Position numbers and translations under genes: made by a program. From an uncultured Bacteroidales bacterium (lineage in GTDB: Bacteria; Bacteroidota; Bacteroidia; Bacteroidales; UBA932), in assembly GCA_944323775.1 (NCBI GenBank), contig CALUTT010000009.1, positions 1-57,232 of the forward strand: 57,232 bases of DNA. The letters are read 5' to 3'. How positions within the stretch are numbered: position 1 is the first letter of the stretch; every line of letters begins with the position of its first letter. Shown piece after piece: positions 9,043-17,832 of the stretch. The notes under the pieces were generated by a model. That model was not told where the DNA came from and did no database searches. It saw only the letters and a program-made list of their open reading frames with translations.

Positions 9043-9048
9043 TATCCT

Positions 9049-11643
9049 ATGGCCAAGACCGGAGAAGATACACCGCTGATCAGACAGTATTTCAGCATAA
9101 AAGCCCAGCACCCAGAAGCGATCCTGCTCTACAGGGTCGGAGACTTCTACGAGACCTACTCTGACGATGCAGAAACCGCGAGCAAGGTGCTCGGACTGGT
9201 GCTTACCCGCCGCTCCAACGGTGACAAAGGAGACATCCCGATGGCAGGCTTCCCCTACCACGCCGTTGAAAGCTATCTCCAGAAACTGGTGAGGGCAGGC
9301 TACAAGGTCGCCATCTGCGACCAGCTCGAAGACCCGAATCTAGTCAAGTCCAAGCTCGTCAAGCGGGGAGTGACAGAAATACTCACTCCGGGAATAGCGT
9401 TCGGCGAGGGGATGCTGGACCAGAAGGAGCACAACTTCCTCGCAGGCCTCTGCTTCGACGGGCAACAGTGCGGCGCCGCCTTCCTGGACGCCTCGACAGG
9501 CACATTCAGGGTCGCTCAGGGCTCAGTAGACTACATAGGCACGCTGCTGGCATCGTTCCGGCCCAAAGAGCTTGTAGTCCAGAAGGACCTCAGGAACGCC
9601 GTGAAGGAAAAGTTCCCGGACTTCTTCATTACCGCCCTCGACGAGTGGGCCTTCGTCCGCGACGCCGCGGAGGAAAAGCTCAGGGACCAGTTCGGTACAC
9701 CGAGCCTCAAGGGCTTCGCAATAGACAAGTTCCCGCTTGCGATATGCTCGGCCGGAGCCCTGATCTTCTACCTCGAACAGACCCATCATGAAAAGTTGGG
9801 CAACATCTGCTCGATATCCAGGATAGATGAGAACCGGTTCGTGTGGATGGACAAGTTCACGTTCCGCAACCTTGAGGTCTTCCAGAGCAACGCCGGCAAG
9901 GACGGGGTGAGCCTGGTCGACACAATAGACCGCTGCCGCACCCCGATGGGATCGAGAGTGCTGCGGGAATGGCTCGCGATGCCGCTCGTCGACACCGACG
10001 CGATGAATGCAAGGTACGACGCCGTGCAGCACTTCACCCTCAACAGGGAAGACTCGGACAGGCTCGGGGAGCTGCTCGGCAACGTCGGTGATCTCGAGAG
10101 GATAATATCCCGTGCCGCCACAGGCAGGATACTCCCCAGAGAGGTCAAGCAGCTCGGGAGGTCGCTCGGCCAGATGTCCCCGATACGCGAACTGTGCGGG
10201 AACTCAGGATGCCGCGCCCTCGAGGAATATGCCTCCCGGATCCTGAGTACGGACGCCACCTGCAAGGCAATACAGGACACTCTCGGAGAAGATGCGGCGG
10301 CAATGATAGGCAAGGGCGACGTCATCGCCAGCGGCGTCGATGCCGAGCTTGACGAACTCAGGTCGATATCGCACGGAGGCAAGCAGTACCTCTCGGAAAT
10401 GCAGCGCAGAGAGATAGAGCGCACCGGGATCACCTCCCTCAAGATCGGCTACAACAACGTCTTCGGATACTATATCGAAGTCCGGAACACATTCAGGGAC
10501 AAAGTTCCTCAGGAGTGGATAAGAAAGCAGACCCTGGTCGGGTCGGAGAGGTACATCACGGAAGAGCTGAAGACATACGAGGAAAAGATCCTCGGTGCCG
10601 AAGAGCGCATATACCAGATAGAATCGAGGATATTCGCCGACCTCGTCAAGACCATACAGGGTTCGATCCGCGACATACAGCAGAACTGCCGCGTCGTCTC
10701 TCAGCTTGACGTTCTGAGGGGCTTCGCTATCCAGGCCGTTGAGAGGAACTACTGCCGCCCGGTGGTCGACAAGTCTGCCTCCATCGACATCAGGGCAGGC
10801 AGGCATCCAGTCATCGAGACAATGATGGCTTCCGGAGAACAGTATGTCCCCAATGACGTATTCCTGGACAGCAAGACAGACCAGATAATGGTGCTTACCG
10901 GTCCGAACATGGCCGGAAAGTCGGCTCTGCTGCGCCAGGTCGCACTCATTGTCCTGATGGCACAGATAGGCTCGTTCGTTCCGGCTGACTCGGCCCGATT
11001 CGGCTATTTCGACAAGATATTCACTCGGGTCGGAGCGACGGACAACATCTCACGTGGAGAATCGACCTTCATGGTCGAGATGCTTGAGACATCCATGATC
11101 ATGCACAATCTCTCCGCCCGCTCGCTGGTCCTGCTCGACGAAATAGGCCGCGGTACCTCCACATACGACGGGATGTCGATCGCAAGCGCCCTCGTGCAGT
11201 ACATCCACAACCGCGGGAAAGGCGCCAAGACCCTTTTCGCCACACACTACCACGAGCTGAACGAACTCGAGACCAAGCTGCCGAGAGTAAAGAACTTCCA
11301 CATAGCGGTCAAGGAAGAGGGGAAACAGGTCATCTTCCTGCGCAAGCTCCTTCCCGGAGGAGTGGCCCACAGTTTCGGCATACATGTAGCAAGGATGGCA
11401 GGAATGCCTCCGGAGATAATAGAGACGGCTGAAAGGACACTGCGCGAACTGGAAGTCAGGGAAAAACACGCCGCCGGAATGGCCCTCGAAGAAGACGGAA
11501 GCCTGCAGTTGTCACTCTTCCAGCTCGACGACCCTACCCTCTCGTCAATACGCCGCAAGCTCGAATCGGCCGACCTCAACAACATGACTCCCATGCAGGC
11601 CTTCGACCTGCTCAGGGAAATGAAGCAGGAAGTCGGGGCCTGA
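9049..11643 (+). CDS. mutS: DNA mismatch repair protein MutS
   Basis: 864 residues, the usual MutS length. It recognises base mismatches and small loops and, as an ATPase clamp, recruits MutL. The mismatch-probing F-x-E motif is F33-Y-E35 in VGDFYETY. The C-terminal ATPase has Walker A GPNMAGKS, Walker B LLDEIGRGTSTYDG and a final helix-turn-helix region. The frame stays open for another 96 codons upstream, but that stretch lies over the opposing glycosyltransferase gene. The ATG at 9049 gives the standard MutS N-terminus and sits directly behind a promoter box. It ends three bases from the convergent rsmE stop. Confidence 0.97.
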   Translation: MAKTGEDTPLIRQYFSIKAQHPEAILLYRVGDFYETYSDDAETASKVLGLVLTRRSNGDKGDIPMAGFPYHAVESYLQKLVRAGYKVAICDQLEDPNLVKSKLVKRGVTEILTPGIAFGEGMLDQKEHNFLAGLCFDGQQCGAAFLDASTGTFRVAQGSVDYIGTLLASFRPKELVVQKDLRNAVKEKFPDFFITALDEWAFVRDAAEEKLRDQFGTPSLKGFAIDKFPLAICSAGALIFYLEQTHHEKLGNICSISRIDENRFVWMDKFTFRNLEVFQSNAGKDGVSLVDTIDRCRTPMGSRVLREWLAMPLVDTDAMNARYDAVQHFTLNREDSDRLGELLGNVGDLERIISRAATGRILPREVKQLGRSLGQMSPIRELCGNSGCRALEEYASRILSTDATCKAIQDTLGEDAAAMIGKGDVIASGVDAELDELRSISHGGKQYLSEMQRREIERTGITSLKIGYNNVFGYYIEVRNTFRDKVPQEWIRKQTLVGSERYITEELKTYEEKILGAEERIYQIESRIFADLVKTIQGSIRDIQQNCRVVSQLDVLRGFAIQAVERNYCRPVVDKSASIDIRAGRHPVIETMMASGEQYVPNDVFLDSKTDQIMVLTGPNMAGKSALLRQVALIVLMAQIGSFVPADSARFGYFDKIFTRVGATDNISRGESTFMVEMLETSMIMHNLSARSLVLLDEIGRGTSTYDGMSIASALVQYIHNRGKGAKTLFATHYHELNELETKLPRVKNFHIAVKEEGKQVIFLRKLLPGGVAHSFGIHVARMAGMPPEIIETAERTLRELEVREKHAAGMALEEDGSLQLSLFQLDDPTLSSIRRKLESADLNNMTPMQAFDLLREMKQEVGA

Positions 11644-11645
11644 GG

Positions 11646-12392
11646 TCAGACAAGGTTGTCGCCAAGTCCGAAATACACTCCGAACACGGCAGCCAGAGCG
11701 GCTGTTTCCGTACGCAGACGGCTGTTCCCGAGATGAACGGGACGCCAGCCCAGTTTTTCGGCAAGGGCGACTTCAGCGGGTGAGAAATCCCCTTCCGGCC
11801 CTATCAGGACCGACACTGAAGGCTTGCCTCCACCACCGTCAATCCCCCGCAGATATTCTGACACGGATTTACGTCCCCCGAGCTCCAGGCTTTCGTCGCA
11901 ATACGCAATCAGCCTCAAAGTAGATGAAGGTACACGCCGGAGATACTCACTCACGGAGACAGTCCCGGCAAGCCTGGGCACCGATGCCTTCAGCGACTGC
12001 TTTGCAGCCGAGAGCATTATCTTCCAGAGTCTCTCAGGGTTCAGGGTCCTGCGCTCGGAATGGTCGCCTATCACAGGCACGAGACTGTCCATCCCGACTT
12101 CCGTCGCCTTCTCCGCAAACCATTCGTAGCGTGCCATGTTCTTTGTGGGGCACACCGCCATTTCAAGACTGTATCCGTGGGCGCCGAATCCTGGCACCAC
12201 CTTCTCCACGACGGCCGTAGTACGTGCGGGGTCCGCATCGGCTATCCGGCACTCCATAAGAGTCCCCTCGCCGTCAATAATGTCGACGACATCGCCGGAA
12301 CGGTGCCTGAGGACCTTGACACAATGGACGGACTCGTCCCTGTCAAGCCTGACCAGGGAACCGGATATATCACTGGAGTAGAAAAGTTCCAT
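11646..12392 (-). CDS. rsmE: 16S rRNA (uracil-1498-N3)-methyltransferase
   Basis: 248 residues. RsmE methylates U1498 of 16S rRNA using SAM bound in a SPOUT trefoil knot. The N-terminal PUA-like domain covers about residues 1-70 (VHCVKVLRHRSGD). The knot region shows LIGPEGDFS and LGNSRLRTETAAL, both diagnostic of RsmE. It is the last gene of the galE-yfcE-radA-rsmE run, four bases after the radA stop, and converges on mutS. Confidence 0.95.
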   Translation of the reverse strand: MELFYSSDISGSLVRLDRDESVHCVKVLRHRSGDVVDIIDGEGTLMECRIADADPARTTAVVEKVVPGFGAHGYSLEMAVCPTKNMARYEWFAEKATEVGMDSLVPVIGDHSERRTLNPERLWKIMLSAAKQSLKASVPRLAGTVSVSEYLRRVPSSTLRLIAYCDESLELGGRKSVSEYLRGIDGGGGKPSVSVLIGPEGDFSPAEVALAEKLGWRPVHLGNSRLRTETAALAAVFGVYFGLGDNLV

Positions 12393-12396
12393 AATC

Positions 12397-13779
12397 TCAG
12401 TCCTGCTTGAAAAGTCTTCTTACAAGGGAAGGGATGTCTGGTACACTGACGAGTTCCATCCCTTCAGGCGCATCCACATCTCCGGAAAACGATGACATGT
12501 AGAATTTCCTGAACCCGAGCCTCGAAGCCTCGGAAATGCGGCGCCCCGTCTGTGCCACAGGACGCACTTCACCGCTCAGTCCCACCTCTGCGGCAAAACA
12601 CATGTCGGAAGGGAGAGCGAGGTCGAAGTTGGACGACAGCACTGCGCTGACCACGGCCAGGTCGCAAGCGGGATCGCTGACCTTGAGTCCTCCCGCCATG
12701 TTCAGGAACACATCCTTGGTCCCGAGCCGGAATCCCGCCCTCTTTTCGAGGACTGCGAGAAGCATGTTGAGGCGCCTCGTGTCGAATCCCGTCGCACTGC
12801 GCTGCGGAGTTCCGTACGCGGCAGAGCTCACCAGAGCCTGGACTTCGAAAAGCAAAGGCCTTGTTCCGTCGAGCATCACGGCCACGGCCGCACCGCTCAG
12901 GGACTCTCCGTGCATTGGAATCAGCATCTCGGAAGGATTTGACACCTCCCTGAGACCCGTACCTGTCATTTCGAACACGGCAAGTTCGGAAGCTGCGCCG
13001 AAACGGTTCTTTATGCTCCTCAGAAGCCTGTAAGAGCCCCTGTTGTCTCCCTCGAACTGCAGGACGACGTCAACTATGTGCTCGAGTATCTTCGGTCCTG
13101 CGATAAATCCGTCCTTGGTTATGTGCCCTATAAGGATCACCGGTACGCCGCTGCGTTTTGCGAACCTCAGCAGCAACGCCGCAACCTCCCGGATCTGGGC
13201 CACGGAGCCAGGCGTAGACTCGACTCCGTCGCTGTACATTGTCTGGACCGAATCGACCACCATCAGGTCCGGCAAGGTCTTCTCAGCCAGTTCTATCACA
13301 TCTTCTATCCTCGTCTCGCAGAAGACCGTGCATCCAGACTCGTCGCCTCCAAGCCGCACAGCGCGCATCTTGACCTGCCGCTCGCTTTCCTCGCCGCTAA
13401 CGTACAGTGTCTTCATGGCATTGCTATGCAGCGGAATCTGAAGGCTGAGGGTAGACTTTCCGATGCCGGGCTCACCGCCTATGAGCACGAGAGAACCCGG
13501 AACAAGGCCTCCCCCGAGAAGCCTGTCGACTTCCGGGAAACCAACAGAAATGCGCCCCTGGCCGGAAGCCATGTCTATTCCGGACAGAGGCAGAGCCTTT
13601 CCCTCGGAAGATGCCGCGTTCCCGCGTGTCCTCAGAGAGGAGCCTTTCACGCCCTTTTCCACGACCGGGGCTTCCTTCATGGTGTTCCACTCACCGCATG
13701 CCGGACAACGCCCCATCCACTTGGGACTCTCGTTCCCGCACGAAGTGCAGTACCATACAGTCTTGGGTGTCTTTGCCAT
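12397..13779 (-). CDS. radA: DNA repair protein RadA
   Basis: 460 residues, full length. RadA is a RecA-like ATPase that helps branch migration and processing of recombination intermediates. It begins with a C4 zinc finger (C11, C14, C25, C28). The ATPase core has Walker A GGEPGIGKST and the RadA-specific KNRFG motif (SIKNRFGAA). The C-terminal domain is the Lon-like fold. It is eleven bases downstream of the phosphoesterase stop and four bases before rsmE, so it is co-transcribed. Confidence 0.96.
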   Translation of the reverse strand: MAKTPKTVWYCTSCGNESPKWMGRCPACGEWNTMKEAPVVEKGVKGSSLRTRGNAASSEGKALPLSGIDMASGQGRISVGFPEVDRLLGGGLVPGSLVLIGGEPGIGKSTLSLQIPLHSNAMKTLYVSGEESERQVKMRAVRLGGDESGCTVFCETRIEDVIELAEKTLPDLMVVDSVQTMYSDGVESTPGSVAQIREVAALLLRFAKRSGVPVILIGHITKDGFIAGPKILEHIVDVVLQFEGDNRGSYRLLRSIKNRFGAASELAVFEMTGTGLREVSNPSEMLIPMHGESLSGAAVAVMLDGTRPLLFEVQALVSSAAYGTPQRSATGFDTRRLNMLLAVLEKRAGFRLGTKDVFLNMAGGLKVSDPACDLAVVSAVLSSNFDLALPSDMCFAAEVGLSGEVRPVAQTGRRISEASRLGFRKFYMSSFSGDVDAPEGMELVSVPDIPSLVRRLFKQD

Positions 13780-13790
13780 TTGCTTGATCT

Positions 13791-14294
13791 TTATCTGGAC
13801 TGGCTTCTCGGAAGCCGGAGGACCTCCATGTCGCTTATACGCCCCTGCTCAATCCTGAAGCGCAGCGCCGTCCGGAACACCTGCCAGCCCTGATGTCCTG
13901 CGGCTCCGGGATTCACGTAAAGCAGATTGTTCTTCCTGTCAGGCATGACCTTGAGGATGTGCGAATGCCCGCATACGAACACGTCCGGACGGTAGGATTC
14001 AATCAGAGAACGGGCTTCCGGGACATAATGCCCGGGAGAGCCTCCAATATGCGTCATTATGACTCTGAGCCCCTGTTCCTCGATATACTGGAATACGGGA
14101 TACTCAAGCCTTATATCCTGGCCGTCACAATTGCCGTATACACCGCACAGAGGCTTGAATGCGGCCAGACGGTGCGCGAACTCGACCCCGCCGCCGAAAT
14201 CGCCGGCATGCCAGATCACGTCCACGTCTTCAAAAAAGTCCCTGAAAGGAGAGTCAAACACACCGTGTGTGTCACTTATCAGCCCGACAAGCAT
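13791..14294 (-). CDS. YfcE/MJ0936-type metallophosphoesterase
   Basis: 167 residues. The calcineurin-like fold is shown by ISDTHG (D8, H10), WHAGDFGG, GNCD and GHSH, which together form the two-metal site. Relatives hydrolyse phosphodiesters in vitro, and the natural substrate is generally unknown. The ATG at 14294 puts ISDTHG at residues 6-11, as in the family. A longer frame to 14336 would overlap galE by 31 bases and adds nothing conserved. It lies 11 bases after galE and 11 before radA. Confidence 0.9.
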   Translation of the reverse strand: MLVGLISDTHGVFDSPFRDFFEDVDVIWHAGDFGGGVEFAHRLAAFKPLCGVYGNCDGQDIRLEYPVFQYIEEQGLRVIMTHIGGSPGHYVPEARSLIESYRPDVFVCGHSHILKVMPDRKNNLLYVNPGAAGHQGWQVFRTALRFRIEQGRISDMEVLRLPRSQSR

Positions 14295-14305
14295 CTCCTC
14301 GCGAA

Positions 14306-15331
14306 TCACTTGTTTGCGGCCAGGTGCTTCTCCCATGCCCAGGCAGAGGCAAGGGTCTCGTCAAGGCTCCTCTCGGCCTTCCAGCCCATGGCACGTTCCG
14401 CCTTCGAAGGGTCAGCCCATATGGCGGTAACGTCTCCCGGCCTTCTGGGAGCGAACCTGTAGTTCAGTTTCAGGCCGTTCACTCTCTCGAAACCTTTCAC
14501 GAGCTCGAGCACGGAAACCGGACGTCCGGTGCCGATGTTGAATATTTCGTAGTCATCCTCCATTCCTGAGCCGAGCATTCTCGAAACTGTGCAGACATGC
14601 GCCTTGGCAAGGTCCACGATGTCTATATAGTCCCTCAGGCAGGTTCCGTCAGGAGTGGGATAGTCGTTGCCGAAGATGCTGAGCACCTCACGCTTTCCGA
14701 TGGCGGTCTGGGTGATGTACGGGACAAGGTTGTTTGGCACTCCGCGCGGAAGTTCTCCGATGAGGGCGGACGGATGGGCCCCGATAGGATTGAAATAGCG
14801 CAGGGAGATTCCCTTTATGCCTTTGTATGCAGCCACTGAATCCCTCAGCATGTCCTCGCATATCTGCTTCGTGTTCCCGTACGGGGATGTGGCAGGAAGC
14901 CTTGGAGACTCTTCGGTGACCGGCAGCCGGCTTGCCTGCCCGTACACGGTCGCGGAAGACGAGAACAGGACATTGCAGCCCCCTGCGTCGCGGGAGGCCT
15001 GGAGTATGTTCATGAACGAGCATAGATTGTTCCTGTAGTACTTCAACGGCTCCGCCACGGACTCTCCCACTGCCTTGAATGCGGCAAAGTGGATGACGGC
15101 GTCTATCTTTTCCGATGCGAAAAGCCTGGAAACTGCATCCATGTCGCAGAAATCCATCCTGTAGAAAGGGATTTCCTTTCCGGTTATGCGGCAGACTCCC
15201 TTGTAGTTGGTGTCGTCACAATTGGACATGTCATCGGCTATGATGACATCATATCCGGCCTGGGAAAGTTCAACCGACACATGACTGCCGATGTAGCCTG
15301 CCCCGCCCGATACCAGTACTGTGCGTTTCAT
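14306..15331 (-). CDS. galE: UDP-glucose 4-epimerase
   Basis: 341 residues, an extended short-chain dehydrogenase. It interconverts UDP-glucose and UDP-galactose with bound NAD. The NAD-binding GGAGYIG is at 9-15. The catalytic pair is Y151 and K155 in SPYGNTK, and the Ser/Thr of FSSSATVYG lies at about 123-131. The start MKRTVLVSGG is preferred over an ATG five codons earlier, because the beta strand begins there and the intervening codons lie in the tail of a terminator hairpin. The start codon is only five bases from that terminator's T-run, so how the gene is transcribed is unclear. Confidence 0.95.
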   Translation of the reverse strand: MKRTVLVSGGAGYIGSHVSVELSQAGYDVIIADDMSNCDDTNYKGVCRITGKEIPFYRMDFCDMDAVSRLFASEKIDAVIHFAAFKAVGESVAEPLKYYRNNLCSFMNILQASRDAGGCNVLFSSSATVYGQASRLPVTEESPRLPATSPYGNTKQICEDMLRDSVAAYKGIKGISLRYFNPIGAHPSALIGELPRGVPNNLVPYITQTAIGKREVLSIFGNDYPTPDGTCLRDYIDIVDLAKAHVCTVSRMLGSGMEDDYEIFNIGTGRPVSVLELVKGFERVNGLKLNYRFAPRRPGDVTAIWADPSKAERAMGWKAERSLDETLASAWAWEKHLAANK

Positions 15332-15336
15332 ATTAT

Positions 15337-15378
15337 AAAAAACCATCTTTACAACAAGTGCAAAGATGGCGTTTTTTT
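15337..15378. terminator. Bidirectional terminator after tolC, abutting galE
   Basis: The arms CCATCTTT (15343-15350) and AAAGATGG (15362-15369) pair perfectly over an 11-base loop. On the minus strand the hairpin is followed by six T (15342-15337), and on the plus strand by seven T (15372-15378). Read from the exporter operon it terminates after tolC. The right arm plus the next base also reads CATCTTTG on the minus strand, one mismatch from a -7 box. Confidence 0.75.
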
Positions 15379-15392
15379 CGGTATTGTCCTAA

Positions 15393-16718
15393 TCAGAAAA
15401 CGATTTCCTCACCTCTGTAGAAATCCAGCAGCCGAGTCTGGAAAAGGCACTCATAGCGTGCTTTCAGGTAATCGGATTCGGCCTGCAGATAATTGTTTTT
15501 CGCATCGTTGTAGTCAGCCACGCTGGCCTTCCCGTTCATGTACTTCTGCTCCACCAGGCTGTAGTGCTCCTCGGCACTGGTGACAGAGTCAAAGCTGCCC
15601 TCAAGCTTCGACTGGGATGTAAGTGCATTGTAATAGGCCTGCTGGATTTCCTTGTAGAGGTTCTTCTTCTCGTTTTCGAGCAGCAGTTGTGTGTTGGTGT
15701 AGTTCAGTTTCGCTATCTTGAGGTTGTTGCGGTTCGAGAATCGCGTGAATATCGGGATGCTGAGCGAGAGCCCCACATACTGGCTGAAATTGTTTCTCAG
15801 CTGCTCCCCGAACGTTCCGAAATCCATGTTGGATGTCGTATAGTAGTTGGTCCCTATCCCTCCGTTGAGCGAGAGCGAGGGAAGGAATGCTCCCTTGGCA
15901 TTGTCAATACCTATCTTTGCAGACTCGAGGTTGAGTTCGGCAGCCTGTATTGCAGGCTTTATCTCCAGAGCCTGCCGGTAAATCTCCTCCGGGGACATGA
16001 GCATCTGCGGTTCGAGCGCCTCGACAGAAGGTGAAACGATCGAGAATCCGTCCGGCGAAGGGAGTTCCAGCAGCTGGGTCAGCGCCAGGACAGACATCTG
16101 GAGATTGCCCTCTGACTGCACGAGCGTCAGCCGGCTCTGGGACAGAGTCGCCTTCTGGGCTGAAATGTCGGCATCGCTGGCATGACCCGCAAACCTGCGT
16201 ACCTTGACCTGCTCGAGAAGCGTCTCGTCATGTGAAACCTGCATTTTGGCGACCTCGACCATCTGTTCGTCGTAAAGGATCTGGACATACGCCTGGGCCA
16301 CGGCCACTCTGATGTCGTCCTTTGCCTTCTCCAGGCTGGCCATAGCAGCATCGAGATCAAGTTTCCCGGTCTTTATCGCGTTGTTTATCTGGAACCCCTG
16401 GAAGACAGGGAGATCAGCCCCGAGACTGAATGACGTTGAACTCGTGTTCGAATTCGTATAGGTATTGTCGGCGGTGAGCCCTCGGCCGAACGAAAGGTTC
16501 TCCGACGCCCCGAGAGAAAGGCCGGGCAGACGCCTTCCCTGCGCCGTATTCAGGTCTATCTCCTTCTGCTCTACCGTAATCTGGCTCTGGCGCACGCTGA
16601 TGTTATGCTCCAGTGCATAGTCGATACAGTCCTTCAGGCTCCACGGCTCCTGTTCCTGGGCCAATGCTGCCGGACAGAACACGACAGCAAGCGCCGCAAA
16701 TGTAATAATGCTTCTCAT
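15393..16718 (-). CDS. TolC-family outer-membrane efflux channel
   Basis: 441 residues with a signal peptide (MRSIITFAALAVVFCPAALA, cut before QEQE). Two repeated OEP halves of long alpha-helices and short beta segments are visible, with LKDCIDYALEHNISVRQ at the start, as is typical of Bacteroidota TolC-like proteins. It would trimerise as the outer-membrane duct of the exporter encoded directly upstream. It starts seven bases after the adaptor stop, is the last gene of the operon, and is followed by a strong terminator. The exported substrate is unknown. Confidence 0.92.
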   Translation of the reverse strand: MRSIITFAALAVVFCPAALAQEQEPWSLKDCIDYALEHNISVRQSQITVEQKEIDLNTAQGRRLPGLSLGASENLSFGRGLTADNTYTNSNTSSTSFSLGADLPVFQGFQINNAIKTGKLDLDAAMASLEKAKDDIRVAVAQAYVQILYDEQMVEVAKMQVSHDETLLEQVKVRRFAGHASDADISAQKATLSQSRLTLVQSEGNLQMSVLALTQLLELPSPDGFSIVSPSVEALEPQMLMSPEEIYRQALEIKPAIQAAELNLESAKIGIDNAKGAFLPSLSLNGGIGTNYYTTSNMDFGTFGEQLRNNFSQYVGLSLSIPIFTRFSNRNNLKIAKLNYTNTQLLLENEKKNLYKEIQQAYYNALTSQSKLEGSFDSVTSAEEHYSLVEQKYMNGKASVADYNDAKNNYLQAESDYLKARYECLFQTRLLDFYRGEEIVF

Positions 16719-16725
16719 AACCCGG

Positions 16726-17817
16726 TCATTCGCTTATTATCTGAGGTCCGCGAACCTTGTCACCCTCCTTGAGTCCGGAGACTACCTCGATGTTGATTCC
16801 GTCGCTGATTCCGGTCTTAATGCTCCTGCGCTCAAAAGTCTGCGGAGCCGTCATAACGTAGACATACACACTGTCCGAGTCGAATTCAAGTGCGCTTTCC
16901 TGGACGGCAAGCACGTTTTTAGCCTCCTGCAGGACTATTTCCGCATTCGCGCTGTAGCCGGAGCGTATAGTCTGCGCCCCGTCGGTGTCCAGAGCCGCCT
17001 TGATCTGGAACTCGCTGGCCCCGTTCTCCTCGGTAGCCTTGGGAGATATGTACTCCAGCGAAGCTTCTGACGAATAGTCCGGAAGGGCGCCTATCGTTAT
17101 GTGCATCGGCATCCCTTCGACCAGAAGCCCGACTTCAGTCTCGTCTATGCTGCCGTTGAAAATCAGGTCCGACATGTCGGCCACGGTCGCTACGGTGGTA
17201 CCGTCATTCATTGTATTTGCCTGGATCACGGAATTGCCCTCCTTCACCGGAATGTCGAGTATCAGTCCGGTTATCGTTGAACGCACCAGAGTGGAGCTTC
17301 CCGTCGCATTTGTAGAAGACACACCGTCTCTGATGACTTCCAGCGCATCCTGCGCAGCGGCCCTCTCCTCCTTGGCCTGGTTGTATGCCTGGAGGATCTT
17401 GTCATACTCGTCGGCACTCACCAGGTCCTTGTCGAAAAGAATCTTCTCCCGTTCGTAATCGGTCTTGGCCTGGGTCAGGTTGATGTCGGCCAGCCTCACC
17501 CTGGACTCGGCCGAACTCAGTGAACTCATGTCAGGAATCACCTTCAGCCTGGCAATCACTTCCCCCTCCTGCACGGTCTGGCCGGCTTCCTTGTAGAGTT
17601 CGGAAATGATTCCGTTGATCTGAGGCTTTACGTTGACCTCGTTGCGTGGTTCGATCTTTCCGGTAACCACGGTTGTCTTCCGTATGTCCATAGTCGTCAC
17701 CGGCAGTTCCTGGTACATCACAGGCTTGCTCCTGGATTTGGATATCAGGTACACGAAAGTCCCGACAAACAGCAGCGCCAGCAGCGCCAAACCGAAAAAC
17801 TTGAAAAACTTTTTCAT
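16726..17817 (-). CDS. Periplasmic adaptor (MacA/HlyD type) of ABC exporter
   Basis: 363 residues. There is one N-terminal membrane anchor (about 5-25) and then a lipoyl-like half (VTGKIEPRNEVNVKPQING). A coiled-coil hairpin spans about 95-155, followed by the second lipoyl half (ITGLILDIPVKEGNSV), a beta-barrel and a membrane-proximal domain ending VSGLKEGDKVRG. It links the inner-membrane MacB-like permeases to the TolC channel. It lies between the second permease and tolC in the operon. Confidence 0.92.
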   Translation of the reverse strand: MKKFFKFFGLALLALLFVGTFVYLISKSRSKPVMYQELPVTTMDIRKTTVVTGKIEPRNEVNVKPQINGIISELYKEAGQTVQEGEVIARLKVIPDMSSLSSAESRVRLADINLTQAKTDYEREKILFDKDLVSADEYDKILQAYNQAKEERAAAQDALEVIRDGVSSTNATGSSTLVRSTITGLILDIPVKEGNSVIQANTMNDGTTVATVADMSDLIFNGSIDETEVGLLVEGMPMHITIGALPDYSSEASLEYISPKATEENGASEFQIKAALDTDGAQTIRSGYSANAEIVLQEAKNVLAVQESALEFDSDSVYVYVMTAPQTFERRSIKTGISDGINIEVVSGLKEGDKVRGPQIISE

Positions 17818-17832
17818 ATTTCTGTCATTGTT

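Noticed and set aside
8761-9048. A longer N-terminus for MutS
   Set aside because: The frame is open, but the extra 96 residues lie over the opposing glycosyltransferase gene, are not MutS-like, and precede the promoter box.
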